The notes: generated from the sequence alone by a model not told the origin. A stretch of DNA of 64,000 bases from Pseudofrankia sp. DC12 (GCF_000966285.1 NZ_KQ031391.1:5518430-5582429); one strand, 5' to 3'; numbered from the stretch's first letter, positions 47,641-59,176 are shown. Translations and numbers: made by a program.

Positions 47641-50289
47641 TCAGGCGTCGCCGGTGTGGAGGCCGAGCTCGCGAAGTGTGGCGAGGACCGCGTCGGCCTC
47701 GGCCAGGTGGTCCTGTTCGCGCAGGATCGCGAGGGCCTGCAACAGGGCGCCCTGTGCTCCGGCGGCGTCGTCCAGCGTGAGTCGGGCGGTAGCCAGCGCC
47801 CGCAGTGTGTTCGCCTCGCCGACCCGGTCGCCGCTGGTCTGGTGCACCACCAGCGATCGTTCGTAGTCCGCTGACGCCTCGGCCGCGTTGCCCATGGCAA
47901 GATGAACGTGGCCCAGGTCGCGCAGAATCAGGCCCTCGGCCTGTAGGTCGGTGCCCCGGCACAGATCGTAGGCCTCGTGGTACGCGCGCAGAGCGTCGTC
48001 GTACTGCCCGCGGGCCAGGTACGCGGGCGCGATCGCGTCCCGCAGCACGAATGCCTCGTCGCGATCGCGACTGCCAAGGGCTCGCCAGAGGTCGCGCGCC
48101 TGCTGGCCGAAGCTCAACGCCTGGTCATGGCGGCCGAGCTCCAGGGCGAGCTCGCCGAGGTTGGAGAGCGTCATCGCCTCGCCGACCTGGTCGCCGGTGC
48201 GCCGGGCGCCGGCCAGCGACTCCTCGTAGACCTCCCAGGCGCGGTCCAGGTGGCCCAGCGTGAGACAGGCGCCGCCGACGTTGGTCAGCGCCCACGCCTC
48301 GGCGGCCACATCCCCGGCCGCCCGCGCGGCCGCGACGGCGATTTCGCTCGCGGCCAGCCAGTCTGTGTCGAAGTGGCGCCGTTTGAAGAACGTGACGGGT
48401 GCGAGGGCGAGCTTCCAGGCGGCAACCGGGCGTGCCGTGGCCGCGGCCAGCTCGGTCATCGCGGTTAGGTTGTGCCGTTCGGCGTCGCACCAGGCGAGGG
48501 CCGCGTCGTGACCGCCGAACGCAGTCGTGGGGACCGCGGGCAGCGGGGCGTCGACCGGTACGTGCCGGCGTTGCGGGGCGAGCACGCGGTCGGCGGCGTC
48601 GGCGGCGCGCAGGTACCAGTCCAGCTCGCGGTCGAGCGCGTCCCGCCGGTCGTCGGCCGGTTCGTCCGCCCCGAGCCGCTCGGCCGCGTACTCGCGGACG
48701 AGGTCATGAAAGCGGTAGCGGCCACGGCTCGGCCGTTCCAGCACGCTGAACGCCACGAGGCTGTCCAGGGTGCGTCCTGCCGCGGCGGTCGGGATGCCCA
48801 GGAGCGCGGCTGCCGCGGCGGTGGGCAGCTCGCCGCCGGGGTGCAGCGCGAGCAGCCGGAACGCGCGGCGCAGCGGCTCGGAAAGGTTCCGATAGGACCA
48901 GGAGAAGACGGTGCGTACCGCTGAGCCCGGGTCTTCGTCGAGCCCGGCCAGCGCGTCCAGCCGGCCCCGGGCGTCGGCGAGCTCGTCGACCAGCTCGGCG
49001 AGGCTCAGCCCCGACAGCGTCGCCTGCTCGGCCGCGATCCGTAGCGCGAGCGGGAGGTAGCCGCACTGCCGGGCGAGTGCCGCTACCGGGTCACCCGGCA
49101 CCGACGGGGGATCGTCATTCGTCCCGTCCACCGCCGGCTGGCCGAGGCCCGCGCTGGTGAGCGTGCGCAGCAGGGCTTCCGCGTGGATCGGCTCCAGCGG
49201 CTCCAGCGTTATCCGCGTCGCGCCGTCCTGCACTACCAGGCCGGAGAGCGGTCCCCTCGTCGTCACGATGGCGGCGCAGCCGGGCGGCGGCAGCAGCGCC
49301 CGGACCTGGTCGACATTCAGCGCGTTGTCGAGGATGACGAGCACCCGCCGTCCGTCCAGCAGGTACCGGTACAGCTCCCCGAGTCCGTGCAGGCCGGTCG
49401 GAATCCGGGCGTCGTCCGCGCCCAGCGCGCGCACGAACCGGTCCAGGGCCTCCTCGGCAGACAGCGGTGGCTGCGGACTGTAGCCGCGAAAGTCGACGTA
49501 GAGCTGCCCATCGGGGAACTGGTCGCGGACCCCGTGCGCGACGTGCACCGCGAAGCTGGTCTTGCCGACTCCGGCCGGACCGCTGATCACTCCGACGAAT
49601 GCCCGGCGGTCATCCGGAGCGGCGAGGAGCTCGCTCAGCCGCTGGAAATGGTGGACCCGGTTGATGAACGCCGCGGCCTCGGGCGGGAGCTGACGCGGCA
49701 CCCGCAGCGGCGCGGGTGCCGGCATCGCGCTGGTGCCGACGGGGGAGGCCTCGACCGCGTCGGCCAGCATCAGCTGCGCGATGGCCTGGACGAGGCCGGC
49801 CTCCACCTGGGCGGGACTGGTGACCAACGTCGCGGTCAGCCCGCTGTCGAGCACCCGCTGCCGGAAGGCGGTCTGGCGGGCTGCCCACGGATCGAGGGCT
49901 GGCACCGCACCCGCAGCCCCCGCATCGCCAGCATCGGCGGCGAGCTGTGCCGCGGCCTCGTCGACCAGGTACACCAGGCGCCGCTTTCCGAGCGCCGTCG
50001 CGGTGTCGAACTCCAGTTCGGTGTAAGACCGCTCGGGATCGTCGCGGACCGGTGAGCCGTACCGGGTGCCGATGATGCCGACATAGAGGTCGCAGTTCTC
50101 GACCAGCGAGACGCACAGTTTCGCGGGCGGCCGGTCGTCGGCGGCAAAGTACGCCATGTCGACGGGAGCGTGCCGCAGCCTTTTCACCGCGTCCTCGGCG
50201 GCCGTCACCCAGGAACGGTCCGCCGGCCAACGCCGCATGTCTCCGGTATGGCTCAGGAAGACGCGCCAAGGCTGCCCAAGATCCGACAC
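47641..50289 (-). CDS. DUF4062/NB-ARC/TPR STAND-type NTPase
   Basis: The 882-residue protein starts with a TIR-like DUF4062 domain: RVFLSHTGDMRRWP at 9-22, then VDMAYFAADDRPP and VGIIGTRYGSPVRDDPERSY. A STAND/AfsR-type NTPase follows, with P-loop GPAGVGKT at 237-244, VLVILDNALN as Walker B, and CGYLPLALRIAAEQA of the GxP type. A winged-helix-like region and TPR repeats to the C-terminus complete it. There is no SARP DNA-binding domain. Similar proteins accompany FxsB-type peptide clusters, and here it converges on the maturase with 65 bases between. The GTG at 50289 is needed to keep the DUF4062 start. It could be a sensor, regulator or defence protein. Confidence 0.88.
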   Translation of the reverse strand: MSDLGQPWRVFLSHTGDMRRWPADRSWVTAAEDAVKRLRHAPVDMAYFAADDRPPAKLCVSLVENCDLYVGIIGTRYGSPVRDDPERSYTELEFDTATALGKRRLVYLVDEAAAQLAADAGDAGAAGAVPALDPWAARQTAFRQRVLDSGLTATLVTSPAQVEAGLVQAIAQLMLADAVEASPVGTSAMPAPAPLRVPRQLPPEAAAFINRVHHFQRLSELLAAPDDRRAFVGVISGPAGVGKTSFAVHVAHGVRDQFPDGQLYVDFRGYSPQPPLSAEEALDRFVRALGADDARIPTGLHGLGELYRYLLDGRRVLVILDNALNVDQVRALLPPPGCAAIVTTRGPLSGLVVQDGATRITLEPLEPIHAEALLRTLTSAGLGQPAVDGTNDDPPSVPGDPVAALARQCGYLPLALRIAAEQATLSGLSLAELVDELADARGRLDALAGLDEDPGSAVRTVFSWSYRNLSEPLRRAFRLLALHPGGELPTAAAAALLGIPTAAAGRTLDSLVAFSVLERPSRGRYRFHDLVREYAAERLGADEPADDRRDALDRELDWYLRAADAADRVLAPQRRHVPVDAPLPAVPTTAFGGHDAALAWCDAERHNLTAMTELAAATARPVAAWKLALAPVTFFKRRHFDTDWLAASEIAVAAARAAGDVAAEAWALTNVGGACLTLGHLDRAWEVYEESLAGARRTGDQVGEAMTLSNLGELALELGRHDQALSFGQQARDLWRALGSRDRDEAFVLRDAIAPAYLARGQYDDALRAYHEAYDLCRGTDLQAEGLILRDLGHVHLAMGNAAEASADYERSLVVHQTSGDRVGEANTLRALATARLTLDDAAGAQGALLQALAILREQDHLAEADAVLATLRELGLHTGDA

Positions 50290-50534
50290 AGCAGGAAGCT
50301 ATCGCCTCGGCCCCGGGTCCGGGGTCAGAACCCCGGCACCACCCGGCTCGGCCACGCGGCCGCTCCGGTGTCGCCTGGTCGCGTGCCCGTGCCCGCGCCG
50401 TCGCCGCACGAGCCGGCAGACCGAGGCGGGTCGCTCGACGTTTTGCGCGGATGTGAACCGTTCGTGGATCAGGCGCGTCCAACGTCATGCGTGGTGCCCG
50501 GGGCGCACCGCCCGGACTGACGAGGAGCGCGGCC

Positions 50535-51743
50535 ATGACCGTGGACGAGAGGCTGGACGCCCGGGAAGGCCCAGGTGCTGGCCGCACGGAGGTGGCCGAG
50601 GGACGGAGCCTCCCGTTGCCCGGCGGCCGCCGGTTACGGGTGACCGGCCGTCGCGTGCTCGCCGGCGTGGTCGGGCTGGCCGTCGTGGTCGCCCTGACAG
50701 CCGTGCTGGGCACGGCCGTCGGCTCCCACGGTGGCGAGAGCTCGAGCAGCAGCACGAGCGGTGCGGACATGGCCGTCCCGAAACCGGCCGAGGCTGCTGG
50801 GATCGGCGTGGGCGCCGACTCCGCCGGCCCGGCCGCTAGGGTGGCGGCGGTCCCCACGAACTCCGGTGTGGCACCCCCGACGAGCGGTGACTCGGGGGCG
50901 GGCCGGCCGGCCGGAGTCCAGCCGCGGATCGTCTGGACCGGTTCGGTCAGCGTCGAGGTGCTGGCCGGTGCCGTCGCTCCTTCCATCCGCAAGATCTCCG
51001 CCGCGGCACAGGGACTGGGCGGCTACCTTTCGGCCAGTCAGATCACCGGCACGGCGACGACCAGTGACGGCGTTCCGCAGTCCGCGACGATCTCCATCCG
51101 GGTGCCGGCCGCCTCGTTCGGCAAGCTGCAGGACGCCGTCACAAGCGTCGGCACCGTGAACTCGTCGACGACGTCCTCACAGGACGTCACCGCCCAGTAC
51201 GTCGACCTGCAGGCCCGCGAGGACGCGCTGACGACCTCCCGGAGCACCTACCTGACCCTGCTGTCGAAGGCGACGACCATCGGCGACATCCTCGCCGTCC
51301 AGCAGCAGATCGACGGCGTGCAGACGCAGATCGAGCAGATCGAGGGCCAGCGCAAGGTCCTCGCCGACCAGAGCGATCTGGGCACCCTGACGATCGACCT
51401 CACCGAGAAGGGCGCCGAGGTCCACAAGCCGGGCCAGGAGAACGGGTTCGTGCACGCCTTCCGCGTCGCGGGCCGCAGCTTCCTGCGCGGCCTGGAGGGC
51501 ATCATCTCCGCGCTGGGCGTGGTCGCCCTCATCGCGCTGGTCGGCGCCGTCCTCTACCTGCTCTACCGGCTGCCGGGCCGGCTCCGACGTCGTACCAGCG
51601 ATCGCGCCGCCGGTGCGACGGGCGGCCGGGCGGTTCCCGCGGCACCTGTCGGCGCCGCGAACGCCAAGCCCGCCGAGGCGGCCGGCCGGCCGGTCGCCTC
51701 GGACGATGAGCCCTCCACCGGGACGACGAGCGGCGAGGGCTGA
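50535..51743 (+). CDS. DUF4349 membrane protein
   Basis: The 402-residue protein has a membrane segment near residue 45-62 (VLAGVVGLAVVVALTAVLGTAVG). An extracytoplasmic DUF4349 domain follows (GGYLSASQITGTATT, IRVPAASFGKLQDAV) with a coiled coil (TTIGDILAVQQQIDGVQTQ). A second helix is near the C-terminus (VVALIALVGAVLYLLYRL). It starts at ATG 50535 behind GAGGAG. The function is not known; some homologues are described as putative lipoproteins or stress-response factors. It stands alone and converges with pgm. Confidence 0.88.
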   Translation: MTVDERLDAREGPGAGRTEVAEGRSLPLPGGRRLRVTGRRVLAGVVGLAVVVALTAVLGTAVGSHGGESSSSSTSGADMAVPKPAEAAGIGVGADSAGPAARVAAVPTNSGVAPPTSGDSGAGRPAGVQPRIVWTGSVSVEVLAGAVAPSIRKISAAAQGLGGYLSASQITGTATTSDGVPQSATISIRVPAASFGKLQDAVTSVGTVNSSTTSSQDVTAQYVDLQAREDALTTSRSTYLTLLSKATTIGDILAVQQQIDGVQTQIEQIEGQRKVLADQSDLGTLTIDLTEKGAEVHKPGQENGFVHAFRVAGRSFLRGLEGIISALGVVALIALVGAVLYLLYRLPGRLRRRTSDRAAGATGGRAVPAAPVGAANAKPAEAAGRPVASDDEPSTGTTSGEG

Positions 51744-51747
51744 CCCG

Positions 51748-51783
51748 GGTGGGCCTGGCCGTCGGGCGATGGTCAGGCCCACC
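51748..51783. terminator. Bidirectional terminator between the DUF4349 gene and pgm
   Basis: The stem ggtgggcctggcc/ggtcaggcccacc forms 13 pairs including one G-T, around a ten-base loop. It fills the 63-bp gap between the converging stops. Confidence 0.8.
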
Positions 51784-51806
51784 TTCGCCGGCCCCGCGGT
51801 GTGCGG

Positions 51807-53483
<1,677 letters not shown>

Positions 53484-54275
53484 GGCCGGATCCGGCGGTG
53501 CGCGAGCGGCCGGCCGGGCGTGCCCGAGCCGGGCGGCGCGGGCCGGGGCGGCGCGGAGTCGGGCCGCGCGGCCGACAGCGGCCGGCTTGAGCCGCCAGGA
53601 CGCGCCGGGCCAGGCCGAGTCGCATGGCGCCCGCTGGGGCGCGAGCCGGGTACCGGCATGGTCGGCCTCCAATACCGCCAGGGCGCCCGCCCGGTGGCGC
53701 CGTGCGTCTGGGCGGGCCAGGTGTTGACCGGTGGTGCGGGCACTGTTTCCGCTGTTCCGACGTGGGGCACGTCGAGCCGGGCGGTTCAGGTCCACCGCCG
53801 TGGGCGCGAGCCGTTGTGACCAGTGCCTCCGTCGGCGCCCCCGAGCCTAGCCGCCAGGAGGCCACTCGGTGGGGCTCTTTGGCGTCGACGGGGTTACCAA
53901 CCGGTGACTCGTCGCCGACGGGCCTCCTACCACCGCGTTGTCGGGCTGCCTCCACTCCCGCGGTCGGTACTCCGCACTTGTGTGGTCGGTACTCCGCACT
54001 TGTGTGGTCGGTACTCCGCGTCCGCACGGTGCGACGCATGTCAGCCGGCCCGAGCGGGGCCGCCTCTGTCAAGGGTATGGCGCGAGTCACTCCCTGCGGT
54101 TCCATCCCGGCTGAGCGGGGCGCGTCGTCCGCGTACGGCGTTACTGTCCGACGGTGCCAAACAAGGGCCTTCGCGACCGCGGCGAGGCAGCGCCGCCACG
54201 GTGGCTCCGGCTGACGGCCGGCCGGCGGATCCCCGACGGCCGGGCGCTGTCGCCCGCGCCGGACCCGAGGTACCG
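53484..54275. other. Noncoding region between pgm and nadD
   Basis: The ~790 bp have no recognisable gene on either strand, although arginine-rich frames run through it. It holds a 22-bp direct repeat array at 53962-54019. Confidence 0.6.
53962..54019 (+). repeat. 22-bp direct repeats, 2.6 copies
   Basis: The unit ggtcggtactccgcacttgtgt is repeated exactly at 53962 and 53984, with a partial 14-base copy at 54006. It lies about 260 bases upstream of nadD. It could be a regulator site array or neutral slippage. Confidence 0.85.
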
Positions 54276-54917
54276 ATGAGCGGCGGTGGCACGGCGCCCC
54301 TGGTGCGACGGCTCGGCGTCATGGGCGGAACGTTCGACCCGGTCCACAACGGCCACCTCGTCGCGGCGAGCGAGGTCGCCGCGCTGTTCGTTCTCGACGC
54401 GGTCGTCTTCGTTCCCAGCGGCCAGCCCTGGCAGAAGGCGGACCGCGAGGTCTCGCCGGCCGAGGACCGCTATCTCATGACGTTCCTCGCCACCGCGGGC
54501 AACCCGCAGTTCACCGTCAGCCGCATCGACATCGACCGAGGCGGCCTGACCTACACGATCGACACGCTGCGCGAGCTGAAGGAGCAGTACCCGGACGCGG
54601 AGCTCTTCTTCATCACCGGCGCCGACGCGCTCGCCCAGATCCTCACCTGGCGTGACGTCCACGAGCTGTTCCCGCTCGCGCACTTCGTCGGCGTGACCCG
54701 GCCGGGCTATGTGCTGACCTTCGACGCCAGCCTGCCGGCCCAGTCCCTGAGCCTGCTGGAGGTGCCGGCGCTGGCGATCTCGTCGTCCGACATCCGCGAC
54801 CGCGTCGGCCGCGGCGCGCCCATCTGGTACCTGACCCCGGACGCGGTCGTCCGGTACATCGTGAAGCGGGGCCTCTACCAGCCCCACTCCGGCGGCCTTC
54901 CCGCTGGCCAGGGCTGA
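54276..54917 (+). CDS. nadD: Nicotinate-nucleotide adenylyltransferase
   Basis: NadD makes deamido-NAD from nicotinate mononucleotide and ATP. The nucleotidyltransferase motif [11 protein letters not shown] is at 17-27, and ISSSDIRDR near residue 168. The product has 213 residues from the ATG at 54276, which has GAGG five bases upstream; a GTG at 54302 giving MRRLGVMGG is not in frame, so the ATG is preferred. rsfS and a phosphatase follow, as in mycobacteria. Confidence 0.95.
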   Translation: MSGGGTAPLVRRLGVMGGTFDPVHNGHLVAASEVAALFVLDAVVFVPSGQPWQKADREVSPAEDRYLMTFLATAGNPQFTVSRIDIDRGGLTYTIDTLRELKEQYPDAELFFITGADALAQILTWRDVHELFPLAHFVGVTRPGYVLTFDASLPAQSLSLLEVPALAISSSDIRDRVGRGAPIWYLTPDAVVRYIVKRGLYQPHSGGLPAGQG

Positions 54918-55261
54918 GGCGCTCGTTCTCCCCGTTCCGGTAGCGGCGGGGCGCCCGGCGGACCACGGTCCACGTCGGGCTCCGCCGGCCGGCGCTGTGC
55001 GACCCTGGTAGGCGGGCCTGGGCGAACGGGCCGGTCAGACGGCCGTTCGGCCAGCCCGGACGGCCTTGCCCCGGCCGTCGGGGCGGGCTCGGTCCTGGTC
55101 TGTCGGCGGTGACCCTGGTCACGGGCCAGACGAACCGGGGCAATACCGCCGTGACCTCCCGTGCGTCGACGGCTACCGTGTCCTGGTTGGCGTCGTGTGC
55201 CCGCGGACGACGGCGCCCCGCTCCGCCACACCGGCGACCAACCTCTTGGAGAACTCGTAGC
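54918..55261. other. Gap between nadD and rsfS
   Basis: The 344 bp contain no gene that I can support and no clear hairpin. The GGAG before 55262 is the ribosome site for rsfS. Confidence 0.5.
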
Positions 55262-55729
55262 GTGACCGCTTCCCCCCGGGCCGTCGAACTCGCCCTCATC
55301 GCGGCACAGGCCGCCGCCGACAAGCTCGCGAAGGACATCACGGTCCTGGACGTCAGCGACCGGCTGGCCCTCACGGACTGCTTCGTGCTCGCCTCCGCCG
55401 ACAACGAACGGCAGGTCAAGGCCGTCGTCGACGAGGTCGAGGAGAAGCTGCGCCTGATCGGGGTCAAGCCGCTGCGCCGCGAGGGCGAGCGGGAGGGCCG
55501 GTGGGTGCTGCTCGACTTCGTCGAGATCGTCGTGCACGTCCAGCGCACCGAGGAGCGCGACTTCTACGACCTCGAGCGGCTCTGGAAGGACTGCCCACAG
55601 ATCGAGTTCACCGACCGGGACGCCGCGGCCAGGACCGCCGTCCCCGTCGGCGGCGGCTCCGGAGCCGGAGTCGGCAGTGCCGGGTGTGGCTCCCTCGGCG
55701 ACCCGAGCGGGCGGGCCGGCTCCTGGTGA
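55262..55729 (+). CDS. rsfS: Ribosome silencing factor RsfS
   Basis: RsfS binds L14 and blocks subunit joining when nutrients are low. The 155-residue product starts at GTG 55262. It has the family core DITVLDVSDRLALTDCFVLAS, then RREGEREGRWVLLDFVEIVVH and ERDFYDLERLWKDC. A Gly-rich tail of about 25 residues is extra. Its TGA overlaps the next gene's GTG by four bases (GTGA). Confidence 0.95.
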   Translation: MTASPRAVELALIAAQAAADKLAKDITVLDVSDRLALTDCFVLASADNERQVKAVVDEVEEKLRLIGVKPLRREGEREGRWVLLDFVEIVVHVQRTEERDFYDLERLWKDCPQIEFTDRDAAARTAVPVGGGSGAGVGSAGCGSLGDPSGRAGSW

Positions 55730-56481
55730 GGCTGCTGCTCCTGCGGCATGGCCGGACGGGCTGGAACGACTCCGGGCGCTTCCAGGGCCAGGCTGACCCG
55801 CCGCTGGACGAGGTCGGCCGAGCGCAGGCCGCGCGGGTAGCGCCCGTCATCGCCGCGATGCGGCCCGACCTGGTGGTCTCCTCCGACCTGATCCGCTGCC
55901 GCGCGACCGCCGAGCTGATCGGGCTGCCCTACCGGTCGGACGCCAGGCTGCGTGAGATCGACCTCGGTCGATGGTCCGGGCTGAACTCCGAGGAGGCAAG
56001 CCGGCTCTATCCCGAGGAGGACGCCGCCTGGCGGCGCGGCGAGGACATCCGTCGCGGGGGAGGCGAGACCTACTTCGAGGTGGCGGACCGGGCCGGCGCG
56101 CTGTTCGACGAGCTCGTCGCCGCTGGACTCCCGGGCGGCCCGGACAGCCTCGTGCTGTTCGTGCTGCACGGAGGCACCGCCCGGTCGCTCATCGGCCACC
56201 TGCTCGGGCTGCCGCCGGACACCTGGTGGCACTTCGGTCCGCTGGCCAACTGCCGGTGGACCCTGTTGGGCAGCGAGCACGGACGGTTCCGCGTCCGGGA
56301 GCACAATGTCGGGGTCCCGCGAGCTGGTAAGGTCGACTTCGATCCGCGGCCCGGGGCCACTTCGGTGGTGCTACCCAGCCAGACGGTGATGATCGGCGAT
56401 GGCCTGGTCGGCGAGGGCTCCGCCTCGGCGCCGGACACGGATCCGATAGACTCGCCGACACGGCCGCAACCGGCCCGCTGA
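55726..56481 (+). CDS. Histidine phosphatase, GpgP-like
   Basis: The 251-residue protein starts (M)RLLLLRHGRTGWNDSGRFQG, the phosphohistidine RHG motif with catalytic His8. A second catalytic His lies in FVLHGGTARSL. The order nadD-rsfS-phosphatase matches that of glucosyl-3-phosphoglycerate phosphatase (GpgP) in mycobacteria, so this role is likely but not proven. A C-terminal Ser/Pro-rich tail of about 45 residues is extra. Translation is coupled to rsfS. Confidence 0.88.
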   Translation: MRLLLLRHGRTGWNDSGRFQGQADPPLDEVGRAQAARVAPVIAAMRPDLVVSSDLIRCRATAELIGLPYRSDARLREIDLGRWSGLNSEEASRLYPEEDAAWRRGEDIRRGGGETYFEVADRAGALFDELVAAGLPGGPDSLVLFVLHGGTARSLIGHLLGLPPDTWWHFGPLANCRWTLLGSEHGRFRVREHNVGVPRAGKVDFDPRPGATSVVLPSQTVMIGDGLVGEGSASAPDTDPIDSPTRPQPAR

Positions 56482-56633
56482 CCACCGGTCGGTCGCACGG
56501 GAGGTCTCCCGTGCAGGTCGGCTGAGCCGAGCGGCAGGGTAGTAAAGTACGGACACGGACGGCAAAGACGGCTAAACACCGACCAGCGGAACGTGTAGTA
56601 CAGTAAGGCCCCCGGCAGGGGAAAAACGAATAT

Positions 56634-57192
<559 letters not shown>

Positions 57193-57765
57193 ATGACGAT
57201 GAGTGAAGCCGACGTCGAGCGGGCCCGAGCGGCCGCGCTGCCAGCGGACGACGTCGTGGCCGTCCTGCTCAACCAGCACGCTCGTATTCGTGACCTGTTC
57301 GCCGAGGTCCGGACCGAGACGGGTCAGCACAAGCAGCAGGCCTTCGACGAGCTGCGCGCCCTGCTCGCGGTCCACGAGACCGCCGAGGAGATGATCGTTC
57401 GACCGGTAACCTCGCAGGTCGAGAAGGCCGTCGCCACGGCCCGCGACCACGAGGAGGACGAAGCCAGCCACGTTCTCAAGGCGCTGGAGAAGATGGACGT
57501 CAACAGCGCCGAGTTCGACGCCAGGCTGGCCGACTTCGAGCGCGCGGTCTCCGATCACGCCGAGCACGAGGAGAGCGAGGAGTTTCCGCGGGTGCGGGGC
57601 GTTCGCGACGAGGAGGAGCTCGAGAAGATGGGCCGCCGGCTGCGCACGGCGGAGAAGATCGCTCCCACCCACCCGCATCCGTCCACCGCGGGTTCGACCG
57701 CCGCGCAGTGGACCGTGGGGCCTGTCGCGTCGATCATCGATCGCGTCCGCGACGCGGTGCGTTGA
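57193..57765 (+). CDS. Hemerythrin HHE cation-binding domain protein
   Basis: The 190-residue protein starts at ATG 57193 behind GAGGAGG. The di-iron ligands are spread over four helices: NQHARIRDLF, AVHETAEEMIV, ARDHEEDEASHVLKALEK and SDHAEHEESEEF. Such proteins bind O2 or NO, or buffer iron and oxidative stress. It stands alone between a tRNA and gene remnants. Confidence 0.93.
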   Translation: MTMSEADVERARAAALPADDVVAVLLNQHARIRDLFAEVRTETGQHKQQAFDELRALLAVHETAEEMIVRPVTSQVEKAVATARDHEEDEASHVLKALEKMDVNSAEFDARLADFERAVSDHAEHEESEEFPRVRGVRDEEELEKMGRRLRTAEKIAPTHPHPSTAGSTAAQWTVGPVASIIDRVRDAVR

Positions 57766-57876
57766 GCGCACGCCGTCGCCTCGACCGAGCCGTCGGCTGG
57801 CCGGCGCTACTGGGTGTCAGCGCCGGCCAGCAGGTCGATGAGCTGTCGCGCGTTGGTCTGCGCGTTAGCGCCGACG

Positions 57877-58040
57877 TTCCACCTGGTTGACCACCACGGC
57901 GCGGGCGACTCGATGACCGCGGGGATCACCGCCGCGCTCGCCCGGGGCGCGGACATGATCAAGGCTCTGCGGCTCGGTGCCGCCTCCGGTTCGCTCAACA
58001 CGACCCGGCCTGGGTTGGCGACCGGCGAGCGCGATCCGCA
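57877..58040 (+). pseudogene. PfkB-family kinase, C-terminal fragment
   Basis: In the plus frame VDHHGAGDSMTAGITAALA is the family signature with the catalytic Asp and anion hole. It is followed by KALRLGAASGSLNTTRPGLA, the usual C-terminal end of ribokinase-type enzymes. Nothing upstream matches the missing ~250 residues: the frame starts only about 60 bases earlier. The fragment runs directly into a methyltransferase remnant on the other strand. It is therefore a truncated relic. Confidence 0.7.
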
Positions 58041-58290
58041 GCTCGGTCGGCATCGCCGGGTCGGGCTCGACCACGATGACGCCGGCCCCCAGCGCGACCA
58101 GCGCGGCGGTCAGCTTTCCGGTTCCGGCGCCGAGATCGAGCACTCGCGGGGCCGGGTGCGGGCTTGAGCGCCCAGCGCACCGCGGCGTGCGCATAGTCGG
58201 GGCGGTGCTTCGCGTACGCGGTCGCCGCCGGGCCGAACGACGAGGCCAGCCGGGTGTCCTGGTCCTCGCCGCCATCCCATTTTGCGCCGC
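58026..58290 (-). pseudogene. Class I SAM methyltransferase, frameshifted N-terminal fragment
   Basis: On the minus strand one frame reads ASSFGPAATAYAKHRPDYAHAAV and on to RWALKPAPGP, a familiar N-terminus of small methyltransferases. The next residues, PRVLDLGAGTGKLTAALV to VVEPDPAMPTELR, lie in a different frame, so a single-base frameshift occurs near 58146-58153. The sequence then breaks off at about residue 80, exactly where the PfkB remnant starts. The gene cannot be functional as it stands. Confidence 0.7.
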
Positions 58291-58345
58291 ACTCTGGCGG
58301 GCCGACCTTTGCGATCGCGGAACCAACCGTTCGGTGACGCCTCGC

Positions 58346-58993
58346 TTAGGGCGTTCCCAGGAGGGCGGTGATGGCCTTTCCGCACAGTTCGCGGACGCGA
58401 GCCGGGTCGGCCGCGTCCGGGTGGGAGAGGGACAGCGCAGCCACTCCACGTGCCATGCCCATGATGAGCAGGGCCGCCGCGTCGGCGTCGACGTGCGGCT
58501 GGATGGAGCCTTCGTGCTGCCCCTGCTGGATGACGTGCGTCAGGGCCGCGTGAGTCGCCTCGTCGGCGCGGATCATCGCTGGTAGATCGCTTCCTGAGGG
58601 GAAGGTGGCGCCCCACATGACGACGACGGCCCGTTCTTCGACGCTCCCGCCGGAACTCACGATCTTGATGTAGGTCTCGATGATCGCGCGCAGCAGCTCA
58701 AGTCGGGGAAGCCGCTCGATGTCGTCATCGGTCAGGTGAAGGGCCGCGATCGTCGCTTCGAAGGTCCGTCCGTACGCGTGGTCGATCAGCCGGCCGACCA
58801 GGCCATCCTTCGACCCGAAGTGGTAGGCGGGCATCGCTCGGCTGATGCCGGCACGGACTCCGACGCCGCGTAGCGACGCCCGATCGATGCCGACCTCGGC
58901 GATGAGCTCCGCCGCCGCCTGCAGCAACGCCGCCTCGGATGCCGCGCGGCGCTCGGCCTGCGTGCGTCGGAGTCCGCTGGCAGACGCACTCAT
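58346..58993 (-). CDS. TetR-family transcriptional regulator
   Basis: The 215-residue protein has the TetR HTH at about residues 20-65: LLQAAAELIAEVGIDRASLR, then GISRAMPAYHFGSKDGLVGRL. The C-terminal ligand domain is variable (YIKIVSSGGSVEERAVVVMW). It starts at ATG 58993 and is divergent from a SnoaL-like gene; the shared region contains an inverted repeat, so self-regulation and control of the neighbour are likely. The ligand is unknown. Confidence 0.92.
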   Translation of the reverse strand: MSASASGLRRTQAERRAASEAALLQAAAELIAEVGIDRASLRGVGVRAGISRAMPAYHFGSKDGLVGRLIDHAYGRTFEATIAALHLTDDDIERLPRLELLRAIIETYIKIVSSGGSVEERAVVVMWGATFPSGSDLPAMIRADEATHAALTHVIQQGQHEGSIQPHVDADAAALLIMGMARGVAALSLSHPDAADPARVRELCGKAITALLGTP

Positions 58994-59027
58994 GGCTGAC
59001 AGCCTACGAAAGATGCCTGACGACCGA

Positions 59028-59063
59028 CAAGTTTTGACTTGCCTGCCGCCTGGCAGCTACGTT
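59028..59063 (+). promoter_or_regulatory. Candidate promoter with overlapping TetR operator
   Basis: TTGACT (59034-59039) and TACGTT (59058-59063) are 18 bases apart and face the SnoaL-like gene. The inverted repeat CAAGT-TTTG-ACTTG (59028-59041) overlaps the -35. A second CTGCC-GCCT-GGCAG palindrome lies at 59043-59056 in the spacer. Both fit repressor binding (inference). Confidence 0.45.
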
Positions 59064-59176
59064 CAGACTCTCGTGATCAACCGCGACGGATGACGTCGCT
59101 GGTCGCGGGCGACGGCTGGCGCCACCGTCTCGTCGGCGGCGTGCGCAGGCGCGGCCTTGCTCCGAAGGGAATGGTG

